Source of the DNA: Chlorella sorokiniana
Lineage: Eukaryota; Chlorophyta; Trebouxiophyceae; Chlorellales; Chlorellaceae
DNA: 64,000 nt
Direction of reading: 5' to 3'
Assembly (NCBI GenBank): GCA_025917655.1
Contig: CP084612.1
Span: forward strand, 1,302,001 to 1,366,000
Part shown: one piece after another, positions 11,201 through 23,875 of the stretch
Layout: the number at the start of each line of letters is the position of its first letter
Numbering within the stretch: the stretch's first letter is position 1
Notes under the pieces: model-generated
Database searches by the model: none
What the model saw: the letters and a program-made list of their open reading frames with translations, nothing else
What the model was told of the DNA's origin: nothing
Translations under genes and position numbers: made by a program

Positions 11201-13526
11201 GTGGCAGTACTTGATTGGCCGCGCCGCTCTGGACAACCTGCTCCTTTTCTCGCGCTACGCCGAGTGGGTGGCTGACGAGCGCCCAGGCTGCGTGGTGAGT
11301 CGCCGCAGCTGCTGCTTGCCGCCCATGGCGCCCGCCCGCCTGCGCCTTGCCCCTCAGCCCGGGAGGTGGTTGCTGCTGGCCCGCTGCTGTGGGGGCTGGG
11401 TCTGGTCCAGCCGTCCCCTTTGCTGCCCACGCTGCGGCTGCGCCTTGAGTTCACCCACGCCTGTCGTCCTGCTGCCCGCCCTTGCGACTTGTCAACGTTA
11501 CTCCTGGCTCCTCCCCCCCCACACACACCACCACCACCACCAACCCACCAACACCTGACCAACACACCACCCCACCCGCTGGCGCCCCCCCCCACACACA
11601 CACACACCACCGCCACCACCAACCCACCAACACCTGACCAACACACCACACCACTCATGCCCCTTTCAGGCCAGCATGAACGCCTACATCCGGCGGGTGA
11701 TGCGGCGCACGGCGGCCAGACTGGACACCGAGTGGCTCGTGGGCGGCACCCCTCAGAACGACACGCTCAAGCAGCTGGTTGGGGGCGCCTCATGTGGCCG
11801 GTGCGCCTGCGCCGCCTGGGCCGCCTGGGCCGCCTGGGCCGCGGCCGTGCGGCTGTCGCAGCTGCCACTGGCTGGCGATCGTGCTGCGGCTGGTGTGCAG
11901 GCATCCTGTGGCCCCCCTCTGTTGTCCGCCAGCACTTTGTGCCCCAGCTTGCCGCTCGCCCTGCCCCAGACAGCCTGCCTGCCTGCCCGCCTGCCGCGTC
12001 CACACCGCCCCCGGCTGGACCCCTGGCTGCCTGCAGCTGGCGCTGGCGCAGTCGGAGCCGCTGCTGCCTGGCCTGTGCGTGGAGTACACAGGCACCCCGC
12101 TCTGGCGGCGCGTGTTGGATGCCGCGGGCGGCGGCCCCGGCGACGCCGGCGGCGTGCAGGCAGCCCCCGGCGGCTTTGCAGATGAGGCCCCGGGGTGCCT
12201 CCTGACCTTCTCCCCGCCACATACATGATTGGCGCAGCGCTGCCCGCGCCTGCAACGCGACGCTGATGGGGGAGCCGGGCCTGCCGGGGGCTGGAGCTGG
12301 CGGAGCTGGCGCCCGCCACCGCCGCCGCCATCCAGCGCTGCTACCTGGCGGACCCTTCGCACGCGGAGGCGGTACGCTGCCTGTACGCGCTGCCCCTGCT
12401 GGCGGCCCTCACGCAATCGGAGGACTTCCAGCGGCAGCCCGGGAGTCGCTGGCGGCGTCGGCGGCCTCGGACGGCGCCTCCGGCTCCCTCCCCTGGCTGC
12501 TGCTCACCGCCGGCAACGCGTCGCGAGGCAAGCGCGCCCCTGGGCCAGCCAGCTGCCTTGCTTGGCGCGCGGTTTGCCTCTGTCCTGCTGGCCACATGCG
12601 GCAGCCCTGACGCGGCCGATGACTCTTCGGTCTCCAAACAGGCACTGGAACACGAGCGTCCCTGCCTGCCCCCGCGCCCGCAGGTTGTGCGTCGTTCCAG
12701 GATGACCCCCAGGCTATGTGCGCTGCCTGCGCCGCGCGACCGACCTGCCCCGGGAGCTGCCGGCGCTGTTCAACACCTTCTCCCGCATCAGCCCCGCCCA
12801 CTTTGCCGCCACGCTGGGCTTCCTGGAACGTGAGCCAACGAGGATGGGCTGAAAGAAGGGGGGGGGGGGCTGAAGGCAATGCGTCTGTTCTGTCGGGGTC
12901 TTGACACCAGACTCTCAGGGAAGACTTGCAAGCACGGGCGCAGCTGCCCCCCCCGCATGCATGGTGCTCAGCCTGCCCTCTTTTGCTCCACAAGCGCCCC
13001 CATCCTGCCGTTCCGCCCCGGCACCGCCGCCGCTGCCGCAGAAAACTTTGCGGCCATCGGTCCCTCTGCCTGCACGCTGCTGGCGGCCACCGAGCGCCCC
13101 TCCACCCAAAACGGCTACGCTCAGCTGATGGCAATGCTGACGAGCGGCCCGGGTGCGTGCCGCTTGTACCGCACGCTGGCTCTTGTGCCGCACTGCCTGC
13201 ACTGCGCTTGTGTGCACCTGAAGCCACGGCGCCGCAACCGCCCAGGCTGGCTGGCCAGGAGTGTGGCGCTGCCTGCTTGGGCGCGCGTGTGCGTGTGCAT
13301 GTGCCCACACTCCCCCTCCTTCTTGTCGCCTCCCTGCCCTTCCGTCTCCGCAGGCAGCTCATGCCCGCCCGCCCTAAAGCTGCGCATTGCGGGGCAGGCA
13401 GGCCAGGTGGCGGAGGTGTTTGGGGAGCAGGCGGGCGACATGTGCGACTATGTGGAGCAGCGGCTGGGCGAGTGGGCGGCGCAGGATGCGGCAGCGGCGC
13501 AGCCCGCCAGCCCGGCCGCGGGCTGA
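5208..13526 (+). CDS. M1 family zinc aminopeptidase, type II membrane protein
   Basis: This gene, with roughly twenty exons, encodes a zinc aminopeptidase that removes N-terminal residues from peptides. A short cytosolic N-terminus (MNGKSNGGLLAHAEEG) precedes a single anchor near 5620-5690 (ILVAVFVAVTTIALGVG), then a poly-Ser linker and a lumenal or extracellular part with many NxS/T sites. The LPCYDAP block is at about 6483 and the zinc motif HEVAHQW at 7471-7491. The third ligand lies in the next exon (LSVDEGLASFMEY, about 7710-7755), so the HExxH-18-E spacing is present. The exopeptidase GAMEN motif is only partly readable: ATG-GAG at about 7150 sits on a splice donor, and WGLLLFDEA follows at about 7375 without an obvious AG acceptor. 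The long C-terminal part (8200-13526) is divergent and includes an AAW tandem run at about 11808. Single-base frame slips occur near 6469, 6890 and 7147. The stop is at 13524-13526. Confidence 0.8.
11512..11653. repeat. Intronic tandem minisatellite, two copies
   Basis: A block of about 65-72 bp, (CA)n followed by (CCA)n and then AACCCACCAACACCTGACCA, occurs twice head to tail within an intron of the aminopeptidase gene. The two copies share the non-repetitive tail exactly, so this is a recent duplication rather than simple sequence alone. Confidence 0.85.
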
Positions 13527-14055
13527 AGCCTTTCAGGGCTAAAGCCCGCACCGAGCGCCTATTTGCTGCAGGTCCATTGTTACTGTGATATGCTTGCGAC
13601 TGCCTTTTTTTGTTTGCTTTCATTGCCGCTGCCCAAGTGGGGGCCATCCTTGTGCGGCGGCTTGTCGCTGGTCCCTGGTTGTTTCTCCGCGCTGCTGTCG
13701 CTTGTCAAGCTCAGCTTCGTGATCAACCCCTGTCCGCCTCCCATGCATCTTTTATTATGCTGCCAGCGCAATCACGCTGTCCCGATGATAGCATCTTCTC
13801 GTGCTGCTCCAGCCGGAAACATTCCCTGCCCTGCCTTGTAGCCAGCGCCACGCATCCACGTTGGCAGCGCCCTTGTCCTTACAGTGCTCTGGCTGGCAAC
13901 TCCCTTTCAGCTTTCATGCCATGCAAGATAGGATCCGCTCGCATGCCTTGCAAGATCGGAATGCAAACATTTCATCAACCAGGCACTCACAACAGATCCG
14001 TTCAGGAATGCACAGCGAGGGGGAGGAGGGCTGCAAAAATGGTGAACTGGCGCGG
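13527..14055. other. Convergent intergenic region (aminopeptidase / GET2-like)
   Basis: The region holds the two 3' flanks of convergent genes. GC content drops relative to the genes. A minus-strand TGTAA at 13879-13883 is a plausible poly(A) signal for the GET2-like gene. No other gene is visible. Confidence 0.5.
13879..13883 (-). terminator. TGTAA poly(A) signal, GET2-like gene
   Basis: The chlorophyte poly(A) pentamer reads on the minus strand about 175 nt past the GET2-like stop. The match is only five bases, so this is weak on its own. Confidence 0.35.
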
Positions 14056-15725
14056 CTACGCAACCGCCCCAGCGTCGGCCAGCAGCTGCGGCAGGTGGCG
14101 GTACGCCAGCAGGGCGACCACGAACGCCGCCACGTCGTCCATCAGCCCCGCCAGCAGGCGCTGCCAGCCGGCCAGCAGGGCGAGCTGGCGGGAGAGGCCG
14201 GGGACGGCGGCCGCCAAGCGGGCCAGCATGCCGGGCGGCTGCAGGTCCAGATCCAGCTGCGGGCAGAAGGAGGAGGCAGAGGTGGCGATAGGGGTAACCT
14301 AACAATCACAAACGCGATCCATTTGCTCTGTCCCAAACCACGATGGGCGGAGTCAGTCTTGGATGCTGCACAGGCGCCAAGCAGCGCTGCCAGGCCTGCC
14401 AGTCGCGTCGCTGTCTCACCGTGCTGTGCACCAGGCTGGGCGCCGCTGCCATGGCTGCCGCCGCCGCGCCGACGAGGCTCAAGCTGAGCAGAGCGAGGCT
14501 GGCCAGCGGGGGCAGCCACTCGGCTGCATCCAGGGCAGCCGACACAGCAGGAGCAGAGGCGAGGGCTGCCAGTGCGGCGTGCATGCGCTCTGGCAGGCGA
14601 CGCATCGGCGGCAGCTGCCCCGCAGCCGCCTTCACACGCCGCCCCGCCGAGGATGAGGCTGCAGCCGTCAGCCACGACTTCAGCGCCCTGGCGGCGGCGA
14701 CAACCTGCCGCCCCGACGGCGAGGCAGCCGCAGCGGTGGCCCGCAGGGCGGCGGCGGCCTTGCGCCCGACGGGAGGCTGCGGCTGCGGCAAGCCGTGCCG
14801 CCACCGCCTGGGCTGCCGCAGCAACGCTCCGCCCGGCCGGCGTGGCCGCTGCTGCCGCTAGCTGCCGCTGCAGGGCGGCCGCTGCTCCGCTGAGCAGGGG
14901 CGCGTGTGCTGTGTCACCCTCCGCCTGCGGCTCGTGCTGCTCGGCCGGCGATGAGCCCCATGAGGCGAGTGCTGTCCTGGTCTGCTGCACAAAGCTGTGC
15001 CAGCTGGCAATCAGGGCTGCCTCGGGGCTGGCTGGCCCAGGCAGCTCTCCAGGCTCCGCTCCTGGTGCTGCCTGCGCCGCCGCCAGCTGCGCGGCATCCC
15101 AGCGGGCCGCCAGCAGCAGCGCCAGCAGCGCGGCAACGGCCAAGCGCACGCGGCGGGTGCCGAGCACGGCTGCGCTCAGCGTCTCTCCGGCGCTCACTTG
15201 GCGCAGCTTGCGTTTGGGCCACCCAGAGCCTTCGGGCGCCGCATACCGACCCCACTTGCCGTTGGCTGCCGTGCCTTTGGGCTGCTGCTGCTGCTGCTGC
15301 GGCTGGAGGGCTGCAGAGGACGCTGCCGAGCTGCTCCTGCTGCGTGCTGCTGCAGTTTGCTCCGTGCATGTGGCTGCTGCGCTGGGTTGCGACGAAGCCG
15401 GAGCCGGGGCTGGGTAGGCGCTGCCGGTGGCCGTGGCGCAGCGGCGGCCGGTGCAGGTGACGGTGTGGTGCCCGCCCGAGTATCATCATTTTCCGCACAT
15501 ACCCCTGTTACACCGGGAGGCCCACAGAGGCACAATGAGCGCGACGGGTTCGCGACTGTTTACTTTGTTGGCGCTGCACGGAGCAGCATCGCGGGCAATG
15601 GGGGCCTGCAACACACCTGTAGACTGCGATGGCTCCGCTAGGGTGCCTGTAATGCTGGCCAGGCGGTCCCCGCCACGCGCCAGCACTTTCGCTCTCCGCC
15701 TCTCCGCGGCGGCCTTCCGGTCCAT
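14056..15725 (-). CDS. GET2/CAML-like membrane receptor subunit for tail-anchored protein insertion
   Basis: The first exon, starting at ATG 15725, encodes a strongly basic N-terminus whose core reads RRRAKVLARGGDRLASITG. This matches the signature of yeast Get2 and animal CAML, where it is the cytosolic docking site for the GET3/TRC40 ATPase. A donor follows after about 36 codons (near 15620). The later exon carries a Gln/Ala/Ser-rich linker and three hydrophobic segments near 15149-15095 (VRLAVAALLALLLAARW), 14517-14448 (LPPLASLALLSLSLVG) and 14180-14085, ending with a stop at 14058-14056. Known GET2 and CAML proteins share this plan: basic cytosolic tail, then three membrane helices near the C-terminus in the ER. 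The Ala-rich stretch between helices 1 and 2 is unusually long. The frame slips once near 14760. The alternative is an unrelated Ala-rich membrane protein. The assignment rests mainly on the N-terminal motif. Confidence 0.55.
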
Positions 15726-15882
15726 TGCTCCTTTGTTGCACTCGTAGGGATGAGTTCTGCGCGATGAGCTTTTATAGATTGAACCCCCTTGCACGTGTAG
15801 TGTTGGATGTACGACAGAGCCTCCCTGCCTCCCAGAACATTTCGACATTCAACAAGGGGCAGCACAAACAGAACAGAGGAAG
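15726..15882. promoter_or_regulatory. Divergent (bidirectional) promoter region, GET2-like / UDP-glucose 4-epimerase
   Basis: Only 157 bp separate the two divergent start codons (15725 on minus, 15883 on plus). Both promoters and both 5' leaders must lie here or overlap the neighbouring gene. The segment is more AT-rich than its surroundings, but no certain TATA element can be named. Confidence 0.6.
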
Positions 15883-18406
15883 ATGGAATCAAACAGCAGG
15901 AAGCAGCACATCCTGGTCACTGGCGGCCTGGGGTTCATTGGTGAGCCCACCCCAACCTTGCGGCTCAGTCCAGCCAGCTGACAACTGCCGGCAGGCCGCC
16001 ATGCCAGCGTTTGAAGGTCCCACATGGCCAAGCACTGCAGCGCACAGGGCGCGCAGCCTCGTCTCCGCAGCGGCAGCGGATTGAGCGCTTGAGCGCCGTC
16101 AACCCGGCCGTGGCCATGCGCCACCTGGGCCCAGGCCTGCCCCACCTCCCTCCGCAGGCTCCCACACCGCCCTGGCCCTGCTGGAGGCTGGCTACGCCAT
16201 CACCATACTGGACGACCTCTCCAACTCCTTTGAGGAGTGCTTCAACCGCCTGAAGGAGCTTGCAGGAGACCGGGCAGTCCACCTTGCCTTCGTGCAGGTG
16301 CTGCGCGTGCCGCCGGTGCAGGAGGGGGAGAGGCAGGGCGCTGGCCTTGCATGGCAGACTTGCTTCAGCTTGGTCAGGAATTGTTTGTATTGGAAGGTTT
16401 TTGAAGGTAAAGATCGTAGCCAAAAACAGGGGTGTGGTGGGTGCCTCCCCTGAGCGCAGGGCGATGTGCGGGACCTGGAGCAGCTGCGCCAGCTGTTCCG
16501 GGATGGCCGCTTCGACGCCGTCATCCACTTTGCCGCCAAAAAGTGCGCTTGCTTGCTGCCGGTTCCGGGCATGATGCACTCACGTCTCATGGCGCAGTAA
16601 GGCGGCATCAGTGCTGCTGTCGGCCACCGCCGCCTTCTCACCTCATCCCCTCACTTCCACTGCCCTGCCCTCTGTCAACCCCCACACAGGTCTGTGGGCG
16701 AGTCCGTGGCCAACCCCTGCTCTATTACGACGTCAACGTGGGCGGCACCGTGCGCCTGCTGCAGGCGATGCAGGAGGCAGGCGTGCGCAACGTGAGCAGG
16801 CATCTTGCAGGCGGCCTGGAACAGCGGCGGATGGGGCTGCGCCCGGAGCGGCGACGCTGGCGGGGCTGGGGCTTGGCTTGCGTTTCTGAAGCTTGTCGGT
16901 GTTTGTTGTTGGGGCTGCAAAAGCCCGTTGCACCCCTCCCCCCGCCTGCGACATGTGCACCGCCGCAGCTCGTCTTCTCCTCGTCTGCCTGTGTGTACGG
17001 CGAGCCAGAGAGGGTGCCCATCGACGAGGAGGCCCCGCTGCGCGCCCTGAACCCCTATGGTCGTACCAAGGCGAGTTGGGAGGGGGCAGGCGCTCTGGAC
17101 TGCGCAGCATGATCCTCGCTTGCTCTGGCTTGACCATCAAGCCCCACAGGTCTCGTCCCTGTCCACCGTGAGCATCACGCGCCGCGCCCCATGCACCGTT
17201 TCCTGCCCCATGCCGCCCCTCTTTCCCGCAGGTGATGATGGAGGAGGTGATGGGTGATGTCGCGGCCGCAGATCCATCCTTCCGCTGCCTGCTGCTGCGG
17301 TACTTCAACCCGGCAGGAGGCCACCCATCGGGTGAGCGGGTAGAGGAGAGGCTTGGCAGTGGATGCACGCCAGGGCGAGGGTGTTCTGCTGGGGTTAAGC
17401 CTCTTCTGAAGCAAAGCGGCTTGGCTCCCGCTCAGGTTGGCTCCCGACACACCCTGTGTGCTGTCCCGTGTGCAGGCCGCATCGGCGAGCACCCGCAGCA
17501 GCCCACCAACCTGGTGCCCTGCATCACAGAGGCGGTGCTGGGGCGGCGGCCCACGCTGCAGGCAAGCGCCGCCTGCGCGCCCGCTACCTGCCAAACATTG
17601 CATGCTAGCCCTGACACGCGGTCCAGCCCCCGGCCTGTTGTGCAGGTGTTTGGCACCGACTATCCCACTCGGGACGGCACCTGCCTGCGGGACTACATCC
17701 ACGTCGTGGATCTGGTAAGGTGGCAGCTGCCAGGAAGCTGCCATAGGCCGCTCGCCGCTAACAAGCACCCAGCCTCACTGCTCCTCACCTTGAGGCTCTG
17801 CAACCCCGCCTGACCTGCGCAGGCTGAGGGCCACGTGGCCGCCCTGCGCAAGCTCTTCGCCAGCCCCGGGCTGGGCTGCCGCGCCTACAACCTGGGCACC
17901 AGCACAGGCCAGACGGTGATGGAGGTGAGGGGGCGGGGAGGAGGGCACGCCGTGTTGATGTGTGCAGTGCTGACATCCAGATTGTCTGAGGCCCACATGC
18001 GCGTCCATCCATCCCACACCCTTCTTTAATCCTCAAGGTCATCCGCGCCTTTGAGGCGGCCAGCGGGCGCAGCGTGCCGTTTGAGCTGGCCGGGCGCCGC
18101 GCGGGGACGCCGCCGCCGTGTACGCCTCGCCCAAGGTGCGCGCTGCAGCGCGCGCTGAGCTCACTGCCAAATGGTGCCGGCAAGCTGCCGCTACCCGTGG
18201 CACAGTGTCCCTGATCGGCACGCCCGCGACCGCAGTTGGCGGAGGCGGAGCTGGGCTGGCGCGCCACCCGCACCCTCCGAGACATGTGTGCCGACCACTG
18301 GCGCTGGACCGCCGCAAACCCTGCCGGCTTCCTCACCAAGGAAACGGTGGCGGTAGCGCCAGCGGGCCCCGAGGCGGCGGCACCGGCGGGACCAATGGAG
18401 GAGTAG
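15883..18406 (+). CDS. GALE: UDP-glucose 4-epimerase
   Basis: The enzyme interconverts UDP-glucose and UDP-galactose with bound NAD+ (Leloir pathway, cell wall and galactolipid sugar supply), and is normally cytosolic. The protein starts [20 protein letters not shown] with the Rossmann glycine motif. Exon 2 gives [20 protein letters not shown], then [13 protein letters not shown], and the catalytic [11 protein letters not shown] and NPYGRTK (Ser-x(n)-Tyr-x3-Lys) at about 16980-17070. [36 protein letters not shown] and YNLGTSTG follow, all typical of the short-chain dehydrogenase/epimerase family. About eleven exons have GT-AG introns. The frame slips near 18105, where one G appears lost before the AAAVYASPK block. 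A Pro/Ala-rich tail ends at the TAG at 18404-18406. Length and order are standard for GALE. Confidence 0.93.
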
Positions 18407-18691
18407 GAGGGCGGCATGCTGGGCTTACAAACAGGCAAAGCAGCAAGCGTGGGTCGGCAGGAGCGGCCGACTTGATATAAGCTGGCGTTGGCGGTAGCTG
18501 CGCCTGCGCCTCGGCAGCTCCCAGGCAGCAGCATGCGTGCTCCGGCTGCAGCCCATCAGATGCTGCTCAAAGAACCTGCTGACAGACTTAAGTTTCGCAA
18601 GGGGACACTTTATTTACAGGCGAACAACGGCAGCACCTCTTGGCGGTGGCACCGCTGGAACCATCACAAGCTGCCTGCAATCCGCTGGCCC
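18407..18691. other. Convergent intergenic region (GALE / PCNA)
   Basis: The two 3' flanks meet here. A minus-strand TGTAA at 18614-18618 is a likely PCNA poly(A) signal. Nothing else is visible. Confidence 0.5.
18614..18618 (-). terminator. TGTAA poly(A) signal, PCNA
   Basis: TGTAA lies on the minus strand about 75 nt beyond the PCNA stop codon, a typical distance for green algal genes. Confidence 0.45.
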
Positions 18692-20709
<2,018 letters not shown>

Positions 20710-21213
20710 CCTGCCTGTGCTGCTGCTGCAAAACTACTGCTAATCAAAAGGATGGGGGCCTATCGCACGCCTACAACGACCGCCGAGGGGTGTTGACGGT
20801 TATGGCAATGCTGGAAGCGATGTCAGCGACAGGGAAATCAAGTTTCAGGATGCCTGCCATGGACGGCGGCAGCGTGCGTGACACGCTCAGCAGCACGCTC
20901 CTGAGGAAGACTGCTTGGGCTGCATGGACATGTGCCTACAGCTTGTTACGGAGCTAGCTGAATGGACAGGACCTTGGCCTGGCATGGAATCCCCAGAGGA
21001 AGCACCGTCCTTCTTGTCGGCCCATTGACAGCCCTCAACGAGTGCATGTGCCACGCTGCCTTGCAAGAGGTGTAATTGGCAGTTACAGCAGTGCTGACAA
21101 AAATGCAAAGTTAATGTACAAGGAAAAGCAAGCAGGAAGTTTTGAGCGGCATGGAGATCATAGCGAGCCCGAAACACAAGCAAACACAGCAGGAAAGCAG
21201 TCACCGGTGCTCG
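20710..21213. other. Intergenic region upstream of PCNA
   Basis: This stretch holds the PCNA promoter and 5' leader and the dihydroorotase 3' flank. A minus-strand TGTAA at 21083-21087 is a candidate poly(A) signal. No E2F-like element could be identified with confidence. Confidence 0.45.
21083..21087 (-). terminator. TGTAA poly(A) signal, dihydroorotase
   Basis: TGTAA reads on the minus strand about 130 nt past the dihydroorotase stop codon. Confidence 0.4.
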
Positions 21214-23475
21214 TCACGCCTCCACGGTCCATGGGCACTCCTGGCCCGCCCACATGGGCACCACCACGCTGTCCCCAAACTCGTAGCTGTCGGGCACCGT
21301 CCAGGGCTGCCGCCGCAGCGTCACCTTGTCTGCACGACAGGGCGGTGGCCGAGCACACAAGCATGAGGACGTGCCGGACCCTGGCCGCGCAGCAAGCCAG
21401 AGGAACAGCTGGCTGCGAGTCGCTGCCTGTGTCGCACCATTCAGGGCTCGGCTCGACAGCAACCCCCTCACCCGTGTTGCGCGGCAGGCCGTAAAAGTCG
21501 GGGCCGTTGAACGAGGCAAAGGCCTCAAAGTGCTGCAGCGCGCCCGCCTGCTCAAAGGCCGAGGCGTAGAGCGCCAGCGCCACCGGCGCGCTGAACAGCC
21601 CCGCGCAGCCGCAGGCCGACTCCTTGGCGTGCTTGGGGTGGGGGCTGCAGGGGAGCGCGGGGGCCCAGTCAGGCCCTGCTGCTGGATGGCGACAGAGGCG
21701 GGTCTGATGCAACAGGGCAGCAACGCCGCGCTGCCCTGCTCGCTTGTGCCCTGCTCACTTTCGCCCTGCGCCGCCGCCCGCGCGCCCCACCCTCACCCGA
21801 GTCTGTGCCCAGGAAGAACTTGCTGCTGCCGCTGGTGGCTGCGCCGGCCACCGCCTGCCGGTGCTCCTCGCGCTTCAGGATGGGCAGGCAGAAGGCGTGG
21901 GGGCGCAGGCCGCCCACGAAGAGCGCGTTGCGGTTGAGCAGCATGTGCTGCGGCGTGACCGTCGCCGCCACGTTGGGCGGCGCGGCCGCCACAAACTCTG
22001 CCGCGTCCCGGGTGGTGATGTGCTCCATGACCACCCGCAGCTCCGGCACCTGAAAAGGAAGGGGCAAAAGGCGGCAGCGGGGGTGAGCGCATGCAGCTGG
22101 GCGCCAGCAGTGCGCCAAGCTGCAACGCCGGGTGGAGCCTTGGCCAGCACCCGCGTTGCGACACGCTGCCCCAGCCCCAGCCCGCGGGATCGCACCTTGT
22201 CCAGCAGCGGTTTGAGCTTGGTCTCGATGAACACCTTTTCGCGGTCGAAGAAGTCCACCTCCGGGTCTGTCACCTCGCCGTGCACCAGCAGCAGCACGCC
22301 CGCCTGGCGGCAGGGCAGTGGGGGAGGGGAGGGGCAGACGCGAGCGTTACTGGATGGCCCGGCTGCGGTGGAAAGCGGGTTGAAATAAGGGGCTAGACAC
22401 AACAGGGCAGCACAAAAAAAGTGCTGCGCATGGCTGCAGAGCGTGCGGGGCAGAATGAAGGTATGCATGGGTGCAGGTCAAGCTTGGGACGATGAGGCCA
22501 CGCCTGCCCTGCCCCCAAGCGGCAGGAAGGCCCGCTTGGGCGGCATGCGCCGCCCGCTCAGGACGAGCGGGCGGCAGGGCGGGCAGGCGGCGGCGCGGCT
22601 GCTGTGGCCCCTCAATGGAAGCACGCGCGGCTACTGCAGGGAGCCGGCGACTAACGAAAGGGGCTGACCAGGCTCTCCTGGCCCCTGCCGGAGCTGCTTG
22701 GCGGCTGTGCATGCGAATACAATGTGCACTGCCGCGGTCCCTGACAGCGCAGCAACCCCAGCCGCCGCCCACCTCCGCCATGGCTCTCAGCGTGGGCAGG
22801 CACTTTTCGATGCTGGTCACACCCGAGTCACTGTTGGTGGTTGCGCCTGCAGGGTAGAGCTTGAAGGCCACCACACCCGCCTGCGCTGGAAGGGGCGCGA
22901 CGGCTGGATGCGGGTTGCACGCATGCCTGGCAGCAAGCGGCAGCTGGACTGCAGAAGCAGGTTGCAGCCCGCTGCGGGTGAGGCTGGCACCAACCGGGGG
23001 AAGGCTGCGCTGCCGCCGCGCCGCACCTCCTTGGCGCGGTGCACCTCCTCGGGCGGCGTGTTGTCGGTGAGGTAGCAGGTCATGAGCGGGGTGAAGGCGG
23101 CGGCGCGGGGCGGCGGCACGGCCGCCAGCACCCGCTCGCGGTGCGTCGTCGCCGCCGCCGCTGCGGTCGTCACCGGCGGCACAAGGTTGGGCATGATGAT
23201 GGCGCGGCCGTATGTGCTGGCTGTGTGCGGCACGACGGATTGCAGGCCCGCGCCGTCGCGCACGTGCAGGTGCCAGTCGTCGGGCGCGTGATGACAAGCT
23301 CGTCTGGGGCTGCCGCCGCAGCCGCGTGCACCGCCCGCCACTGCCGCCGGCTTGGGGACCCCACATGGCTGCTTCGTTGCCGCACAACTGCGATCAAAGA
23401 GTGGCTGAGAATTAACGTGCGACGGCAAAGGGCTGGGCTGCAGGGCAACAAGAGCTGCTTCACCGCCCCATGCAT
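21214..23475 (-). CDS. Dihydroorotase, class II (PyrC type), organelle-targeted
   Basis: The enzyme closes N-carbamoyl-aspartate to dihydroorotate, the third step of de novo pyrimidine synthesis, and is plastid-located in plants. Visible parts in order are an N-terminal presequence starting [19 protein letters not shown] (Arg/Ser rich, few acids), the metal motif DWHLHVRDG at about 23275, [20 protein letters not shown] with the lysine that is carboxylated in the family (about 22810-22870), [30 protein letters not shown], and FFLGTDSG followed by PHPKHAKES. The C-terminal exon [16 protein letters not shown] ends with the stop at 21216-21214. This is the monofunctional bacterial/plant class, not the CAD type. 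One base seems lost just before the DWHLH motif (ITRP in one frame, DWHLH in the next). About seven exons. Confidence 0.9.
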
Positions 23476-23875
23476 TGCTCTCGATGAAGCTCGATCAGCA
23501 GCATCGGCCACCCACCAGCGCTACATGATCGCACAAAGGAAGTGCAGCGCTGCAACGCGCCGCTGGCTGCCATCAATGGCGGCTGTCGCATTGAAACAAC
23601 AACTGCCGCAACGAGGGCGCTTGGCCGCCCGTAGTCGAGTATAAGAGCCATATGCTGCAGCGCACCTCATCAACGCAGCCTGCTGGCCACCCTTTCCTCC
23701 CGCCGACTCTCCTCTCAGCCGTTGATGCCAATATTGAAAGAGGAGAATCACTTAGCCTCTTAAGACCAATAGAGTCACAAAGCTAATACAGGAGCAGTCA
23801 CAGCATGCACTGAAATCGAACATAACGTTACACTTGCATTGAAAAGACGGTGCGGTCAGCCCGGACCTTGCTGCC
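23476..23875. other. Intergenic region, dihydroorotase promoter
   Basis: This 400-bp stretch holds the dihydroorotase 5' flank and the hydrolase 3' flank. A minus-strand TGTAA at 23828-23832 is the likely poly(A) signal of the hydrolase gene. Confidence 0.45.
23828..23832 (-). terminator. TGTAA poly(A) signal, monoacylglycerol lipase-like gene
   Basis: TGTAA lies on the minus strand 44-48 nt beyond the stop codon, in a locally AT-rich 3' flank. Confidence 0.45.

Noticed and set aside
13563-14000. Small hydrophobic frames downstream of the aminopeptidase (for example at 13563-13841)
   Set aside because: They sit in the 3' flank between two convergent genes, with no homology and no splice or start support.
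14338-15641. Long plus-strand frames (MGGVSLGCCTG, MRRACALAGD and others) opposite the GET2-like gene
   Set aside because: They are shadows of the Ala-rich minus-strand coding sequence, with no homology.
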